Below, piece by piece: positions 45,000 to 53,846 of a DNA stretch of 64,000 nucleotides. The stretch is from assembly GCA_905221385.1 (NCBI GenBank), contig CAJNCV010000001.1, positions 124,001 to 188,000 of the forward strand. The letters run 5' to 3'. Positions within the stretch are counted from its first letter, which is position 1. Each line of letters opens with the position of its first letter. Below the pieces are notes generated by a model. That model saw only the letters and a program-made list of their open reading frames with translations, was not told where the DNA came from and did no database searches. Made by a program: the position numbers and the translations under genes. The stretch comes from a bacterium. GTDB lineage: Bacteria; Bacillota; Bacilli; Lactobacillales; Streptococcaceae.

Positions 45000-46013
45000 A
45001 TGGCAATATTGGTAACAGGCGGAGCTGGTTATATTGGTAGCCATACCGTAGTAGAATTACTAAATTTAGGTAAGGAAGTCGTTATTGTCGACAACCTTTC
45101 AAACTCAAGCATTTTAGTATTAGATCGTATTGAAGCAATTACAGGGCAACGTCCTGCGTTTTACGAATTAGATGTTTGTGATAAACAAGGATTGAGAAAA
45201 GTTTTTGAACAAGAATCTATTGAGGCTGCAATTCATTTTGCAGGATACAAAGCTGTCGGCGAATCCGTGCAAAAGCCTGTAATGTACTACGAAAATAATA
45301 TTATGAGCACATTAGCTCTTGTTGAAGTGATGTCAGAGTTTAATGTTAAAAAGATTGTGTTTTCATCGAGTGCGACTGTATACGGCGTTCACAATCAGTC
45401 TCCCCTTATTGAGACGATGCCGACAAGTGCAACGAATCCGTATGGGTACACAAAAGTGATGCTTGAACAAATTTTAAAAGATGTTCATGTAGCAGATTCA
45501 GAGTGGAGTATTGCGTTGCTTCGTTATTTCAATCCGATTGGTGCTCATGAGTCGGGGTTGATTGGAGAAGATCCATCAGGAATTCCTAACAACTTAATGC
45601 CTTTTATTGCACAAGTAGCGGTAGGTAAGCGACCAGAGCTAAGTGTTTTTGGAGATGATTATGATACGGTAGATGGTACTGGTGTTCGCGATTATATCCA
45701 TGTAGTGGATTTAGCGATAGGGCATATAAAAGCTTTAGAGAAAGTATCTGAAAAAACAGATGTTTATATTTATAACCTTGGTTCAGGAGAAGGCACAAGT
45801 GTATTACAACTTGTAAATACATTTGAAAGTGTCAATAAGGTTCCAATTCCTTATAAAATTGTTCCAAGACGATCAGGAGACGTTGCGACTTGTTATGCAA
45901 ATGCGGATAAGGCGTATAAGGAATTAAATTGGAAGACTACAAAAACGGTCGAAGACATGTGTAGAGATACATGGAATTGGCAATCAAAAAATCCTAATGG
46001 ATACAATAAATAA
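45000..46013 (+). CDS. galE: UDP-glucose 4-epimerase
   Basis: 337 residues. Interconverts UDP-glucose and UDP-galactose. The NAD-binding GGAGYIGSHT lies at residues 7-16, with VFSSSATVYG and the catalytic YxxxK in NPYGYTK; the C-terminal part (YNLGSGEGTSVLQLV) is typical. AGGAGG lies 8 bases before the start. With galT it forms a partial Leloir module. The host probably has another galE-galT set, so this would be a second, cargo-specific copy. Confidence 0.95.
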   Translation: MAILVTGGAGYIGSHTVVELLNLGKEVVIVDNLSNSSILVLDRIEAITGQRPAFYELDVCDKQGLRKVFEQESIEAAIHFAGYKAVGESVQKPVMYYENNIMSTLALVEVMSEFNVKKIVFSSSATVYGVHNQSPLIETMPTSATNPYGYTKVMLEQILKDVHVADSEWSIALLRYFNPIGAHESGLIGEDPSGIPNNLMPFIAQVAVGKRPELSVFGDDYDTVDGTGVRDYIHVVDLAIGHIKALEKVSEKTDVYIYNLGSGEGTSVLQLVNTFESVNKVPIPYKIVPRRSGDVATCYANADKAYKELNWKTTKTVEDMCRDTWNWQSKNPNGYNK

Positions 46014-46067
46014 TAAAGTTCGAGTAGTCTTGTAATATGTATATATTAAAAAAATTAAAAAAAAATA

Positions 46068-46132
46068 ATGAAAGCGCTTGACAAAGTAAACGATTACATT
46101 GTATAATATAAATATGAATGACACCGATGTCA
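46068..46132 (+). promoter_or_regulatory. Importer operon promoter with cre site and LacI-type operator
   Basis: TTGACA (46078-46083) and TATAAT (46102-46107) are 18 bases apart. ATGAAAGCGCTTGACA (46068-46083) fits the CcpA cre consensus and overlaps the -35. The palindrome TGACACCGATGTCA (46119-46132) lies just past the expected start of transcription. This implies dual control: carbon catabolite repression plus the local LacI-type regulator. Confidence 0.82.
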
Positions 46133-46156
46133 AAAAATAAAAAAGAAGGTCTTTTT

Positions 46157-46813
46157 ATGAAAAACTTAACAAAAATTAAGTTCAAAGAGAACGGGGAATT
46201 TAATCATTTCCCGGGGAATACAGTTGTAGCAAATCTTTATACTAATTCAGATTTGATGGAAGTTGTTGATATCATTCAATCACGCTATAGAGAGTTACCA
46301 TTTATAGATAAATTCACATTAACTCCAAGAGATTCTATTCATATGACTGTAATTGAATTGCTTTGCCATGAAAATCGTGAGCCAGAATTTTGGAGTAGCC
46401 ATCTACCATTGGATACGCCATTACAAGAAATTCATGATTACTTTGCAAAACAACTAGAAATTTTCCCATTGCTAAACGAAGATATTCATATGCGTGTGAC
46501 TGAAATGGGAAATCAAAACATTTTAGTAGAACCAGCCGATGAGAAATCAGCTAAACGATTAGAAGAAATTAGAACATATGTTTCTGAAAAAGCAGGTGTT
46601 CGATTCCCTAATCATGATCGCTATCAATTCCATATCTCAATTGGATATCTTCGAGTTCCATTAACTGAAGAAGAAAATGAAGAGTTTACTAAAGTGAAAA
46701 AGGAATTAACGGAAGTTCTGCTTGAAAAGATTCCTGTCATTACAGTAAATCGTATCGATTACACAGTATTTGAAGATATGAGACGTTTTGTTCCATATTG
46801 TGAAAAATTTTAA
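46157..46813 (+). CDS. 2H phosphoesterase-like protein
   Basis: 218 residues from ATG 46157 after AAGAAGG; the frame opens at 46118 across the operator, which would make it part of the coding region, so the later ATG is preferred. Two H-phi-[ST]-phi motifs, HMTV (His62) and HISI (His159), define the 2H phosphoesterase superfamily that includes 2'-5' RNA ligases and cyclic phosphodiesterases. It is the first gene of the importer operon, 37 bases before the binding protein. This suggests hydrolysis of a cyclic or diester sugar phosphate, which is an inference. Confidence 0.8.
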   Translation: MKNLTKIKFKENGEFNHFPGNTVVANLYTNSDLMEVVDIIQSRYRELPFIDKFTLTPRDSIHMTVIELLCHENREPEFWSSHLPLDTPLQEIHDYFAKQLEIFPLLNEDIHMRVTEMGNQNILVEPADEKSAKRLEEIRTYVSEKAGVRFPNHDRYQFHISIGYLRVPLTEEENEEFTKVKKELTEVLLEKIPVITVNRIDYTVFEDMRRFVPYCEKF

Positions 46814-46850
46814 AATAAAATTATAATTAAAAATAAAAAGGAGATTTCAT

Positions 46851-47930
46851 ATGAAAAAATCTAAATTATTATCGTTTTTAGCTGCAGGGGTTGCGGTTAC
46901 AACATTGGCAGCATGTTCAGGTGGTTCAACTAATTCATCAAATTCTTCGAGCGATACACCTCAATCAGAAGAAAAAGCTGACAAGAGCCAAGAATTAGTA
47001 ATTTATTCTAACTCTGTTTCAAACGGACGTGGGGATTGGTTAACTGCTAAGGCTAAAGAAGCTGGTTTCAATATTAAAATGGTTGACATTCCAGGTGCTC
47101 AGTTGGCCGATCGTGTTATTGCTGAAAAAAATAATGCAGTAGCTGATATGGTATTTGGTATTGGAGCTGTTGATTCAAATAAAATTAGAGATCAAAAATT
47201 ATTGGTACAGTACAAACCTAAATGGTTAGATAAAATTGACCAATCTCTATCAGATAAAGATAACTACTACAATCCTGTAATTGTTCAGCCATTGGTCTTG
47301 ATTGGTGCTCCTGATGTTACTGAAATGCCTAAAGATTGGACTGAGTTAGGCAGCAAATATAAAGGTAAATATTCAATTTCTGGACTTTCAGGGGGAACAG
47401 GGCGTGCGATCTTGGCAAGTATCCTTGTTCGCTATCTCGATGATAAAGGAGAATTAGGCGTTTCTGAAAAAGGTTGGCAAGCAGCTAAAGAATATTTGGA
47501 AAATGCGTACACTCTTCAAAAGGGTGAAAGTTCAATTGTTAAAATGTTAGATAAGGATGACCCAATCCAGTACGGTATGATGTGGGGTTCTGGTGCATTA
47601 GTTGGACAAAAAGAACAAAATGTTGTATTTAAAGTAATGTCTCCTGAAATTGGTGTTCCGTTTGTAACTGAACAAACAATGATTTTGAATACTAGTAAGA
47701 AACAAGCTTTAGCTAAAGAATTTATTGATTGGTTTGGTCAAACAGAAATTCAAGTAGAGTACAGCAAAAACTTTGGTTCTATTCCTGCAAATACTGAGGC
47801 AGTGAAAGAGTTACCAGAAGCTACTAAGAAATTTGTTGATCAAGTGAAACCGCAAAGTATTGATTGGGAAGCTGTTGGAAAACATTTGGATGAATGGGTT
47901 GAAAAAGCTGAACTAGAATATGTAAAATAG
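46851..47930 (+). CDS. ABC importer substrate-binding lipoprotein
   Basis: 359 residues with a lipoprotein signal (lipobox LAAC, Cys22) and Ser/Asn-rich linker. The body resembles family 1 ferric/spermidine/hexose-phosphate binding proteins (LVIYSNSVSNGRGDWLTAKAKEAGF..., YSISGLSGGTGRAILA). This class binds anionic ligands: iron-carbonate, 2-aminoethylphosphonate or, for AfuA, sugar phosphates. AAGGAG precedes the start. A hairpin terminator follows, so it would be made in excess over the membrane parts. Confidence 0.87.
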   Translation: MKKSKLLSFLAAGVAVTTLAACSGGSTNSSNSSSDTPQSEEKADKSQELVIYSNSVSNGRGDWLTAKAKEAGFNIKMVDIPGAQLADRVIAEKNNAVADMVFGIGAVDSNKIRDQKLLVQYKPKWLDKIDQSLSDKDNYYNPVIVQPLVLIGAPDVTEMPKDWTELGSKYKGKYSISGLSGGTGRAILASILVRYLDDKGELGVSEKGWQAAKEYLENAYTLQKGESSIVKMLDKDDPIQYGMMWGSGALVGQKEQNVVFKVMSPEIGVPFVTEQTMILNTSKKQALAKEFIDWFGQTEIQVEYSKNFGSIPANTEAVKELPEATKKFVDQVKPQSIDWEAVGKHLDEWVEKAELEYVK

Positions 47931-47958
47931 GACATAAGTGTAAATTTTAAAATTCCAG

Positions 47959-48009
47959 GTCTCTCTAAAGTTTCTAAACCTACATGAGAAATTAAGAGAG
48001 ACTTTTCAT
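47959..48009 (+). terminator. Attenuating hairpin between binding protein and ATPase
   Basis: GTCTCTCT (47959-47966) pairs with AGAGAGAC (47995-48002), with inner TTTCT/AGAAA pairing, followed by TTTTC. Partial termination here explains high binding-protein output in many importer operons. Confidence 0.72.
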
Positions 48010-48033
48010 TTATAAGTAAAGGAAGTTAGTAAT

Positions 48034-49044
48034 ATGATTAAATTTGATAACATTCAAATTAAATACGGTGATTTTATCGCGATTGATAATCTAAATTTAG
48101 ATATTAAGGAAGGAGAATTCTTTACCTTCCTTGGACCATCTGGATGCGGTAAATCGACAACTTTGAGAGCTTTGGTAGGTTTTTTAGACCCTTCATCTGG
48201 AAGCATTGAGGTTAATGGGAAAGATGTTACTCATATGGAGCCAGAAAAACGTGGAATCGGGATCGTATTCCAATCTTACGCACTATTTCCAACAATGACA
48301 GTTTTTGATAATATTGCATTCGGTCTAAAGGTTAAAAAAGTTGCTCCAGATGTTATTAAAGCCAAGGTTTCTGCAGTGGCTGCTAAAATTAAGATTTCAG
48401 ATCAACAATTGCAACGTAACGTTTCAGAATTATCTGGAGGACAACAGCAGCGTGTAGCTTTAGCTCGTGCTCTTGTTCTGGAACCTAAAATCCTATGTTT
48501 GGATGAACCCTTGTCAAACCTAGATGCAAAATTACGTGTGGATTTGAGAAAAGAGTTGAAACGTCTTCAAAAAGAATTGGGAATTACGACTCTATATGTT
48601 ACACATGACCAAGAGGAAGCGTTAACGCTATCTGATAGGATTGCTGTTTTTAATAATGGTTTTATTGAACAAGTGGGAACACCAGTAGAAATTTATCATA
48701 ATTCTCAAACAGAATTTGTATGTGATTTCATTGGAGACATTAACGTACTTACAGATGAAACTGTTCACGGAATTCTTCTAAATAATGCTCATGTTCTTTT
48801 GGAAGATAAAAAAGGTTACATTCGTTTAGAAAAAGTTCGCTTCAAACGTGAAACGGATCAGGATTTTGTCTTAAAAGGTTCAATTATTGATGTGGAATTT
48901 TCAGGAGTTACAATTCACTATACTGTTCAGGTATCTGAAAATCAAATTCTTAATGTAACAAGTATCGATAGTCAGTCAGCTATTAGATCTGTCGGAGAAA
49001 GTGTGGAATTATTTATCACACCATCAGACGTTCTGCAATTTTAA
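48034..49044 (+). CDS. ABC importer ATPase (PotA/FbpC-like)
   Basis: 336 residues. Walker [10 protein letters not shown] lies near residue 36, signature [14 protein letters not shown] near 134, Walker [13 protein letters not shown], and the H-loop VTHDQEEA. The C-terminal 100 residues form a regulatory TOBE-like domain. It belongs to the class used by ferric, polyamine and hexose-phosphate importers. GGAAG precedes the start, and the permease follows after 11 bases. Confidence 0.92.
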   Translation: MIKFDNIQIKYGDFIAIDNLNLDIKEGEFFTFLGPSGCGKSTTLRALVGFLDPSSGSIEVNGKDVTHMEPEKRGIGIVFQSYALFPTMTVFDNIAFGLKVKKVAPDVIKAKVSAVAAKIKISDQQLQRNVSELSGGQQQRVALARALVLEPKILCLDEPLSNLDAKLRVDLRKELKRLQKELGITTLYVTHDQEEALTLSDRIAVFNNGFIEQVGTPVEIYHNSQTEFVCDFIGDINVLTDETVHGILLNNAHVLLEDKKGYIRLEKVRFKRETDQDFVLKGSIIDVEFSGVTIHYTVQVSENQILNVTSIDSQSAIRSVGESVELFITPSDVLQF

Positions 49045-49055
49045 GGAGGTGCAGT

Positions 49056-50747
49056 ATGCGTCATAAATTAAATTGGAAAGATTGGCTCATTCGTTTAGGC
49101 TTAATCTGGTTCTTGGTAACTTTCATCATTTATCCAAACTTTGATTTAGTAGTTAATGTATTTGTGAAAGGTGGGGAGTTTTCACTTGATGTCGTACAAC
49201 GAGCTCTTAAATCTCAACGTGCGATTCAGAGTATTATGAACAGTTTTAAGTTAGCATTCTCACTAATTATAACTGTTAATGTTGTTGGTGTACTTTGTGT
49301 ATTGTTTACAGAATATTTTGATATTAAAGGAGCTAAAATATTAAAACTAGGATACATGACGTCACTAATCTACGGTGGAGTAGTTTTGGCTACTGGTTAT
49401 AAATTCGTTTATGGACCATATGGAATGATTACCAAATTTTTACAAGGTATTATTCCATCTTTAGATCCTAACTGGTTTATTGGTTATGGTGCAGTTCTAT
49501 TTATTATGACATTTTCTGGTACTGCTAATCACACCTTATTCCTAACTAATACAATTCGTAGTGTAGACTATCATACTATTGAAGCTGCACGTAATATGGG
49601 TGCAAAACCATTTACAGTGTTTAGAAAAGTAGTATTGCCAACTCTTATTCCTACTTTATTCGCTCTGACAATTATGGTTTTTCTAAGTGGGTTATCAGCA
49701 GTAGCAGCACCTATGATTGTTGGTGGGAAAGAATTCCAAACTATTAACCCAATGATCATAACATTTGCTGGAATGGGAAATTCTCGTGACTTAGCCGCCT
49801 TTCTAGCAATTATTTTGGGTGTTGCCACTACGATTTTGCTTACTATTATGAACAAGATCGAAAAAGGCGGAAATTATATTTCTATTTCTAAAACGAAAGC
49901 ACCTTTGAAAAAACAAAAAATCACATCTAAACCATGGAATATCATTGCACATATTGTTGCTTATGCTTTGTTCACTGTTTTCATGTTACCATTGATTTTC
50001 ATTGTATTGTATTCATTTACTGACCCAGTTGCAATACAGACAGGAAACTTATCATTATCAAACTTTACTTTAGATAATTATAAGTTATTCTTTAGTAATA
50101 GTGCTGCGTTCTCTCCATTCTTAGTCAGCTTTATATACTCTATTATTGCTGCAACTACTGCAACAGTTCTTGCTGTTGTGTTTGCGCGAGTAGTTCGTAA
50201 ACATAAAGCTCGATTTGATTTCTTGTTCGAATACGGAGCTCTTCTTCCTTGGCTATTACCAAGTACACTTCTAGCAGTTAGTTTATTATTCACTTTCAAC
50301 CAACCTCAACTTTTAGTCTTTAACCAGATTCTAGTTGGTAGTTTAGTAATTTTGCTAATCGCTTATATTGTTGTAAAAATTCCATTCTCTTATAGAATGG
50401 TACGTGCAATCTTATTTAGTGTTGATGATGAGATGGAGGATGCTGCTAGAAGTATGGGCGCTTCACCATTTTACACAATGATGAAGGTTATTATTCCTTT
50501 CATCTTGCCGGTTGTTCTCTCTGTTATCGCACTGAACTTTAACTCTTTATTGACCGATTTCGATTTATCTGTATTCCTTTATCATCCATTGGCTCAACCA
50601 TTAGGTATTACGATTCGTTCTGCAGGTGATGAAACAGCAACATCTAACGCACAAGCTCTTGTATTCGTTTATACGATTATTCTAATGATTATTTCTGGAA
50701 CTGTGTTATACTTCACACAGAGACCACGCGGTAAGAAAAGGAAATAG
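49056..50747 (+). CDS. ABC importer permease, two fused domains
   Basis: 563 residues with about twelve membrane segments in two homologous halves. Each half carries an EAA coupling loop: [22 protein letters not shown] near 180 and [22 protein letters not shown] near 475. Fused permeases are typical of FbpB/AfuB-type importers. AAGGAGG precedes the start. The MgtC gene begins 2 bases after its stop, so the two are coupled. Confidence 0.9.
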   Translation: MRHKLNWKDWLIRLGLIWFLVTFIIYPNFDLVVNVFVKGGEFSLDVVQRALKSQRAIQSIMNSFKLAFSLIITVNVVGVLCVLFTEYFDIKGAKILKLGYMTSLIYGGVVLATGYKFVYGPYGMITKFLQGIIPSLDPNWFIGYGAVLFIMTFSGTANHTLFLTNTIRSVDYHTIEAARNMGAKPFTVFRKVVLPTLIPTLFALTIMVFLSGLSAVAAPMIVGGKEFQTINPMIITFAGMGNSRDLAAFLAIILGVATTILLTIMNKIEKGGNYISISKTKAPLKKQKITSKPWNIIAHIVAYALFTVFMLPLIFIVLYSFTDPVAIQTGNLSLSNFTLDNYKLFFSNSAAFSPFLVSFIYSIIAATTATVLAVVFARVVRKHKARFDFLFEYGALLPWLLPSTLLAVSLLFTFNQPQLLVFNQILVGSLVILLIAYIVVKIPFSYRMVRAILFSVDDEMEDAARSMGASPFYTMMKVIIPFILPVVLSVIALNFNSLLTDFDLSVFLYHPLAQPLGITIRSAGDETATSNAQALVFVYTIILMIISGTVLYFTQRPRGKKRK

Positions 50748-50749
50748 TA

Positions 50750-51460
50750 ATGCAAACATCCAGCATAGGACTATCGAACATCGAAATTATAATTAGAGTC
50801 GTATTATCTTTGGTCATTGGAAGTATTATTGGCTTAGAAAGAGGAAGTAAATCTCAACCAGCAGGTATTCGTACACATAGTATTGTTTGTATGGCTGCTT
50901 GTTTAATTATGATGACTAATGAATTCGTATCTTATAAGTTTGGAACAGGAGATCCGACACGGTTAGGTGCTCAGGTTATATCTGGTGTTGGTTTTCTTGG
51001 AGCTGGAACAATTCTAATCACAGATAAAAAGAAGGTTACGGGTCTGACAACTGCAGCAGGAATCTGGGCTTCAGCAGGAATAGGTTTAGCTATTGGAGTA
51101 GGTTTTTATGAAGGTGCTCTGTTAGTAGCTATTTCTGTTTGGAGTGTGATTTCTATGTTTCAGCCTTTAAAAAAATACCTTCAAAGTCGTTCAAAAGTTA
51201 TTGAATTATATATTGTAGTTAAATCTACTGAGGCATATAATCGAGTATTAGTTTATTGTGCAGAAAATGGAATTCGATTGAATGATTCAAGAACTGCTTT
51301 TGGAGATGTTAATTCTGAAAGAATTGAATATTTTGATGTTCCAGACAAAAGAATAGCATCATTTATGACTCTAGAACTTTCAGGTAAGTTTGAACATCTT
51401 AAACTGATGGAAGAAATAGCAAATATTGTTGGTGTTATTTATGTTGAAGAAGTTAGTTGA
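50750..51460 (+). CDS. MgtC/SapB family membrane protein (first copy)
   Basis: 236 residues. Four membrane segments with the family signatures: GLERGSKSQPAGIRTHSIV (about residues 23-45), GVGFLGAGTI and GLTTAAGIWASAGIGLAIG. A C-terminal ACT-like cytoplasmic domain follows (about 145-236). MgtC proteins in pathogens control F-ATPase activity and phosphate uptake and help growth in low magnesium. Position as last gene of the importer operon suggests it tunes phosphate or magnesium balance during phosphosugar use. Confidence 0.88.
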   Translation: MQTSSIGLSNIEIIIRVVLSLVIGSIIGLERGSKSQPAGIRTHSIVCMAACLIMMTNEFVSYKFGTGDPTRLGAQVISGVGFLGAGTILITDKKKVTGLTTAAGIWASAGIGLAIGVGFYEGALLVAISVWSVISMFQPLKKYLQSRSKVIELYIVVKSTEAYNRVLVYCAENGIRLNDSRTAFGDVNSERIEYFDVPDKRIASFMTLELSGKFEHLKLMEEIANIVGVIYVEEVS

Positions 51461-51468
51461 TATAGAAT

Positions 51469-51505
51469 AAACAAAGGGGCAGTTATTCTTGTCCTTTTGT
51501 TTTTT
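51469..51505 (+). terminator. Terminator of the importer-mgtC operon
   Basis: AAACAAAGGG pairs with CCTTTTGTTT (one G-T pair), followed by T's, directly after the MgtC stop. Confidence 0.72.
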
Positions 51506-51554
51506 AGGTGATAATTGACTCAAAATTATTTGCAAAGTATAAGGATAAACATAA

Positions 51555-51917
51555 ATGAAGGTATATAATATTAATTTTGACTGTGGAAGAATAACGTATT
51601 TTGAATATAATTCTTTAGTGCAAGTATATAGATTTCATTCTTTTTATGATATTTGTGAAATTGTATTTTCGGCTTCTTTACCTGCTGATGATATACTATC
51701 AAAAGTTATTGTTAAGGAAAAGATTATTCCGATCTTAGACTGCTATGTCCAAATGTTATTAGATACTTTTATAGTTTCAATGGATTTTACCGAAAATGAT
51801 TTTTTATATTTTCGTGGTAAGTTATTTTCATACAAGTTTATCAGTTGTGAAGTAGAAAAAATAGTAAAGAATAAAAATTTTAATTGTCAATGTCATTTTT
51901 TTGAATCGGATGAATAG
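51555..51917 (+). CDS. Hypothetical cargo protein, 120 residues
   Basis: No motif recognised. The protein is rich in Phe, Tyr, Ile and Cys (MKVYNINFDCGRITYFEYNSLVQVYRFHSFYDICEIVF...), lacks a signal peptide and is predicted soluble alpha/beta. The ribosome-binding site is weak (AAGGAT). It sits alone between the importer operon terminator and the LacI regulator gene. I recall an unnamed small gene at the same place in the pneumococcal locus. Whether it is expressed is open. Confidence 0.6.
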   Translation: MKVYNINFDCGRITYFEYNSLVQVYRFHSFYDICEIVFSASLPADDILSKVIVKEKIIPILDCYVQMLLDTFIVSMDFTENDFLYFRGKLFSYKFISCEVEKIVKNKNFNCQCHFFESDE

Positions 51918-51986
51918 AGTATAAAATAGAAAATTTTGAAATTAAAGTTTTTGTTAAGATACATTAAAATATTTTTCTAAATTCTC

Positions 51987-52014
51987 TTGTTAAAAAAAGT
52001 AAATATTGTATAAT
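51987..52014 (+). promoter_or_regulatory. Promoter of the LacI-family regulator
   Basis: TTGTTA (51987-51992) and TATAAT (52009-52014), 16 bases apart. The 14-bp operator palindrome is absent here, so the regulator is probably not autorepressed through it. Confidence 0.6.
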
Positions 52015-52046
52015 AAAATTAGATAAATCATAAATGGAGGACTAAA

Positions 52047-53048
52047 GTGAAAAATTTAAACGATAAAAAGGTAACTATTTATGATATTGCGCATTTATCA
52101 GGTTTTTCTCCAAAAACTGTTTCACGTGTTATTAACGGTGGTGAAAAGGTAAGAGAAGAAACTTATCGAGCTATTCAAAAAGTCATTGATGAGTTGTCGT
52201 ATGTTCCAAATGCATATGCAAAAAATTTGACTAAGAAAGAAACTACAAACATTTTGATTTCCGTTAAAAAGATTGATTCTTTTCCCTTGATTTGGTTTCA
52301 AACTTTACTAGATAGAGTTCTACAAACTTGTAAAGAGTTTGGTGTAAACGCTATTGTTGAATACTTTGGTGAAGAAGATACGATTAGGAATTCAATAATT
52401 TCAAGCACAGGAAGCTTAATAGATGGAGTAATAGTATTTTATGAAAGTAAAGACGATATTCGGATTAATTATTTACAGAAGAATAATATGCCTTTTATAG
52501 TTTTTGGAGAATCTCGAACACCTGATGTTGTTTATGTATCTAATAACAATTTTCAAGCCACTTATGATATGATGGAATTAGTAACAAAAGAGAGTATTAA
52601 AAGTATGTTGTTACTTATGGGAGGGGAATCTCTTGTTAATAAGGATCGTGAAAAAGGTGTTCGTACTTTTTTGACTGATAAAAATTATTTAATGGATTTG
52701 CAAGTTATTTATGGTTTAACTACAATTGATTCAGTTTATTCATATGCTATAAATAATTTATCTAATCAAAATCATCCGGATATGATATTTGTTTCTGGGG
52801 ATGAGAAGGTTCAAGGGCTGATTCGTGCGTGCTATGAGAAGGGGATTACCATTCCTGATGATATTTCAATAATTGGATTCGATAATATTCCTATTTCGCA
52901 ATATTATACTCCAGCTCTGTCTACTATTTCTCCTAATTATGCTATGTTAGCCCAAAAAATGATAGAAGGTGTTTTAGCAATCATTAACGGTGAAAATATA
53001 GAATCCGTTGAAATATCTTCAAAAATTATTAGAAGACAAAGCTTTTAA
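52047..53048 (+). CDS. LacI/GalR-family transcriptional regulator
   Basis: 333 residues. The HTH and hinge are canonical at residues 8-65 (VTIYDIAHLSGFSPKTVSRVINGGEKVREETYRAIQKVIDELSYVPNAYAKNL...). The sugar-binding-like effector domain runs to the end (DMIFVSGDEKVQGLIRACYEKGITIPDDISIIGFDN). GGAGGAC precedes the start. It lies between the importer operon and the second mgtC, both preceded by TGACANCGNTGTCA palindromes, which it most likely binds. The effector is unknown; a sugar phosphate would fit. Confidence 0.9.
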   Translation: MKNLNDKKVTIYDIAHLSGFSPKTVSRVINGGEKVREETYRAIQKVIDELSYVPNAYAKNLTKKETTNILISVKKIDSFPLIWFQTLLDRVLQTCKEFGVNAIVEYFGEEDTIRNSIISSTGSLIDGVIVFYESKDDIRINYLQKNNMPFIVFGESRTPDVVYVSNNNFQATYDMMELVTKESIKSMLLLMGGESLVNKDREKGVRTFLTDKNYLMDLQVIYGLTTIDSVYSYAINNLSNQNHPDMIFVSGDEKVQGLIRACYEKGITIPDDISIIGFDNIPISQYYTPALSTISPNYAMLAQKMIEGVLAIINGENIESVEISSKIIRRQSF

Positions 53049-53074
53049 TCGGTAGAAAATACCGATTTTTTATT
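53047..53074 (+). terminator. Terminator of the LacI-family gene
   Basis: AATCGGTA (53047-53054, overlapping the stop codon) pairs perfectly with TACCGATT (53060-53067), followed by T's. Confidence 0.85.
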
Positions 53075-53124
53075 TGATAAAATATTAAAATAGTAGTAGA
53101 ATATAACTTATGACACCGATGTCA
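53074..53124 (+). promoter_or_regulatory. Second mgtC promoter with LacI-type operator
   Basis: TTGATA (53074-53079) and TAGAAT (53097-53102) are 17 bases apart. TGACACCGATGTCA (53111-53124), identical to the operator at 46119, starts 8 bases after the -10. Confidence 0.78.
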
Positions 53125-53144
53125 TTTTAGAGTAGGAGGGATTA

Positions 53145-53846
53145 ATGTCTACAATTTTTAATCATTCATTTAATAGTATTGTCGAGTTAAGGCATGTTAT
53201 TTCAATATTAATCGCTTGTGCATGTGGGTGGGCAATTGGTTATGAGCGTAAGGCACGTAACAAGCAAGCAGGAGTCAAAACGCATATAATTGTTGCTTTA
53301 ACTTCGGCTTTAATGATGATTCTTTCAAAAGAAGCATTTTTAGATACACCATCTTATGATACTTCTCGGGTTGCAGCTCAAATTGTTAGTGGTATTAGTT
53401 TTATAGGTGGAGGAATAATTTTTACTCGAGATAAGAAAATTAGTGGAATAACTACTGCAGCTGGTATATGGGCTACAGCTGGTATTGGTATGGCAATTGG
53501 TGCTGATTTTTGGATATTTGGTTCTTTTTGTAGTTTTATAGTTGTTCTGGTGCAATTAGTGACACATAGTAATGTAAGAAATCATGTAATTTATCAAGCG
53601 AAGATTGTGTTAGAAACAAATGATATTTCTCTTGCTGGTAAAATTTATGCTAACCTTGGTGCACTAGATTTCAAAAAATCTAATGTTGAGTTGAAAGAAC
53701 AGTTATCTAATGATTCTTATGATATTTTGATTTCTATTGAGAATGATAAGGAGATTTCAATATTAGATATTGAAGCTTTTTTGCTTAATGAAGATAAGAA
53801 TCTAAAAATAAAAGAGTTTAAATTAAAAAATTATATGAAGAGTTAA
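53145..53846 (+). CDS. MgtC/SapB family membrane protein (second copy)
   Basis: 233 residues. Same family as the copy at 50750 but clearly diverged: GYERKARNKQAGVKTHIIVA, GISFIGGGIIF and GITTAAGIWATAGIGMAIGA. Four membrane segments precede a C-terminal ACT-like domain. AGGAGGG precedes the start. It has its own operator-bearing promoter, so both MgtC proteins fall under the same regulator. Two MgtC copies in one small locus is unusual. Confidence 0.88.
   Translation: MSTIFNHSFNSIVELRHVISILIACACGWAIGYERKARNKQAGVKTHIIVALTSALMMILSKEAFLDTPSYDTSRVAAQIVSGISFIGGGIIFTRDKKISGITTAAGIWATAGIGMAIGADFWIFGSFCSFIVVLVQLVTHSNVRNHVIYQAKIVLETNDISLAGKIYANLGALDFKKSNVELKEQLSNDSYDILISIENDKEISILDIEAFLLNEDKNLKIKEFKLKNYMKS

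Noticed and set aside
46118..46156. Upstream ATG start for the 2H phosphoesterase
   Set aside because: It coincides with the operator and is too close to the -10; ATG 46157 has the proper ribosome-binding site.
53340..53555. Minus-strand frame opposite the second mgtC
   Set aside because: Thr/Ser/Asn-rich shadow of a membrane protein gene with no start signals.
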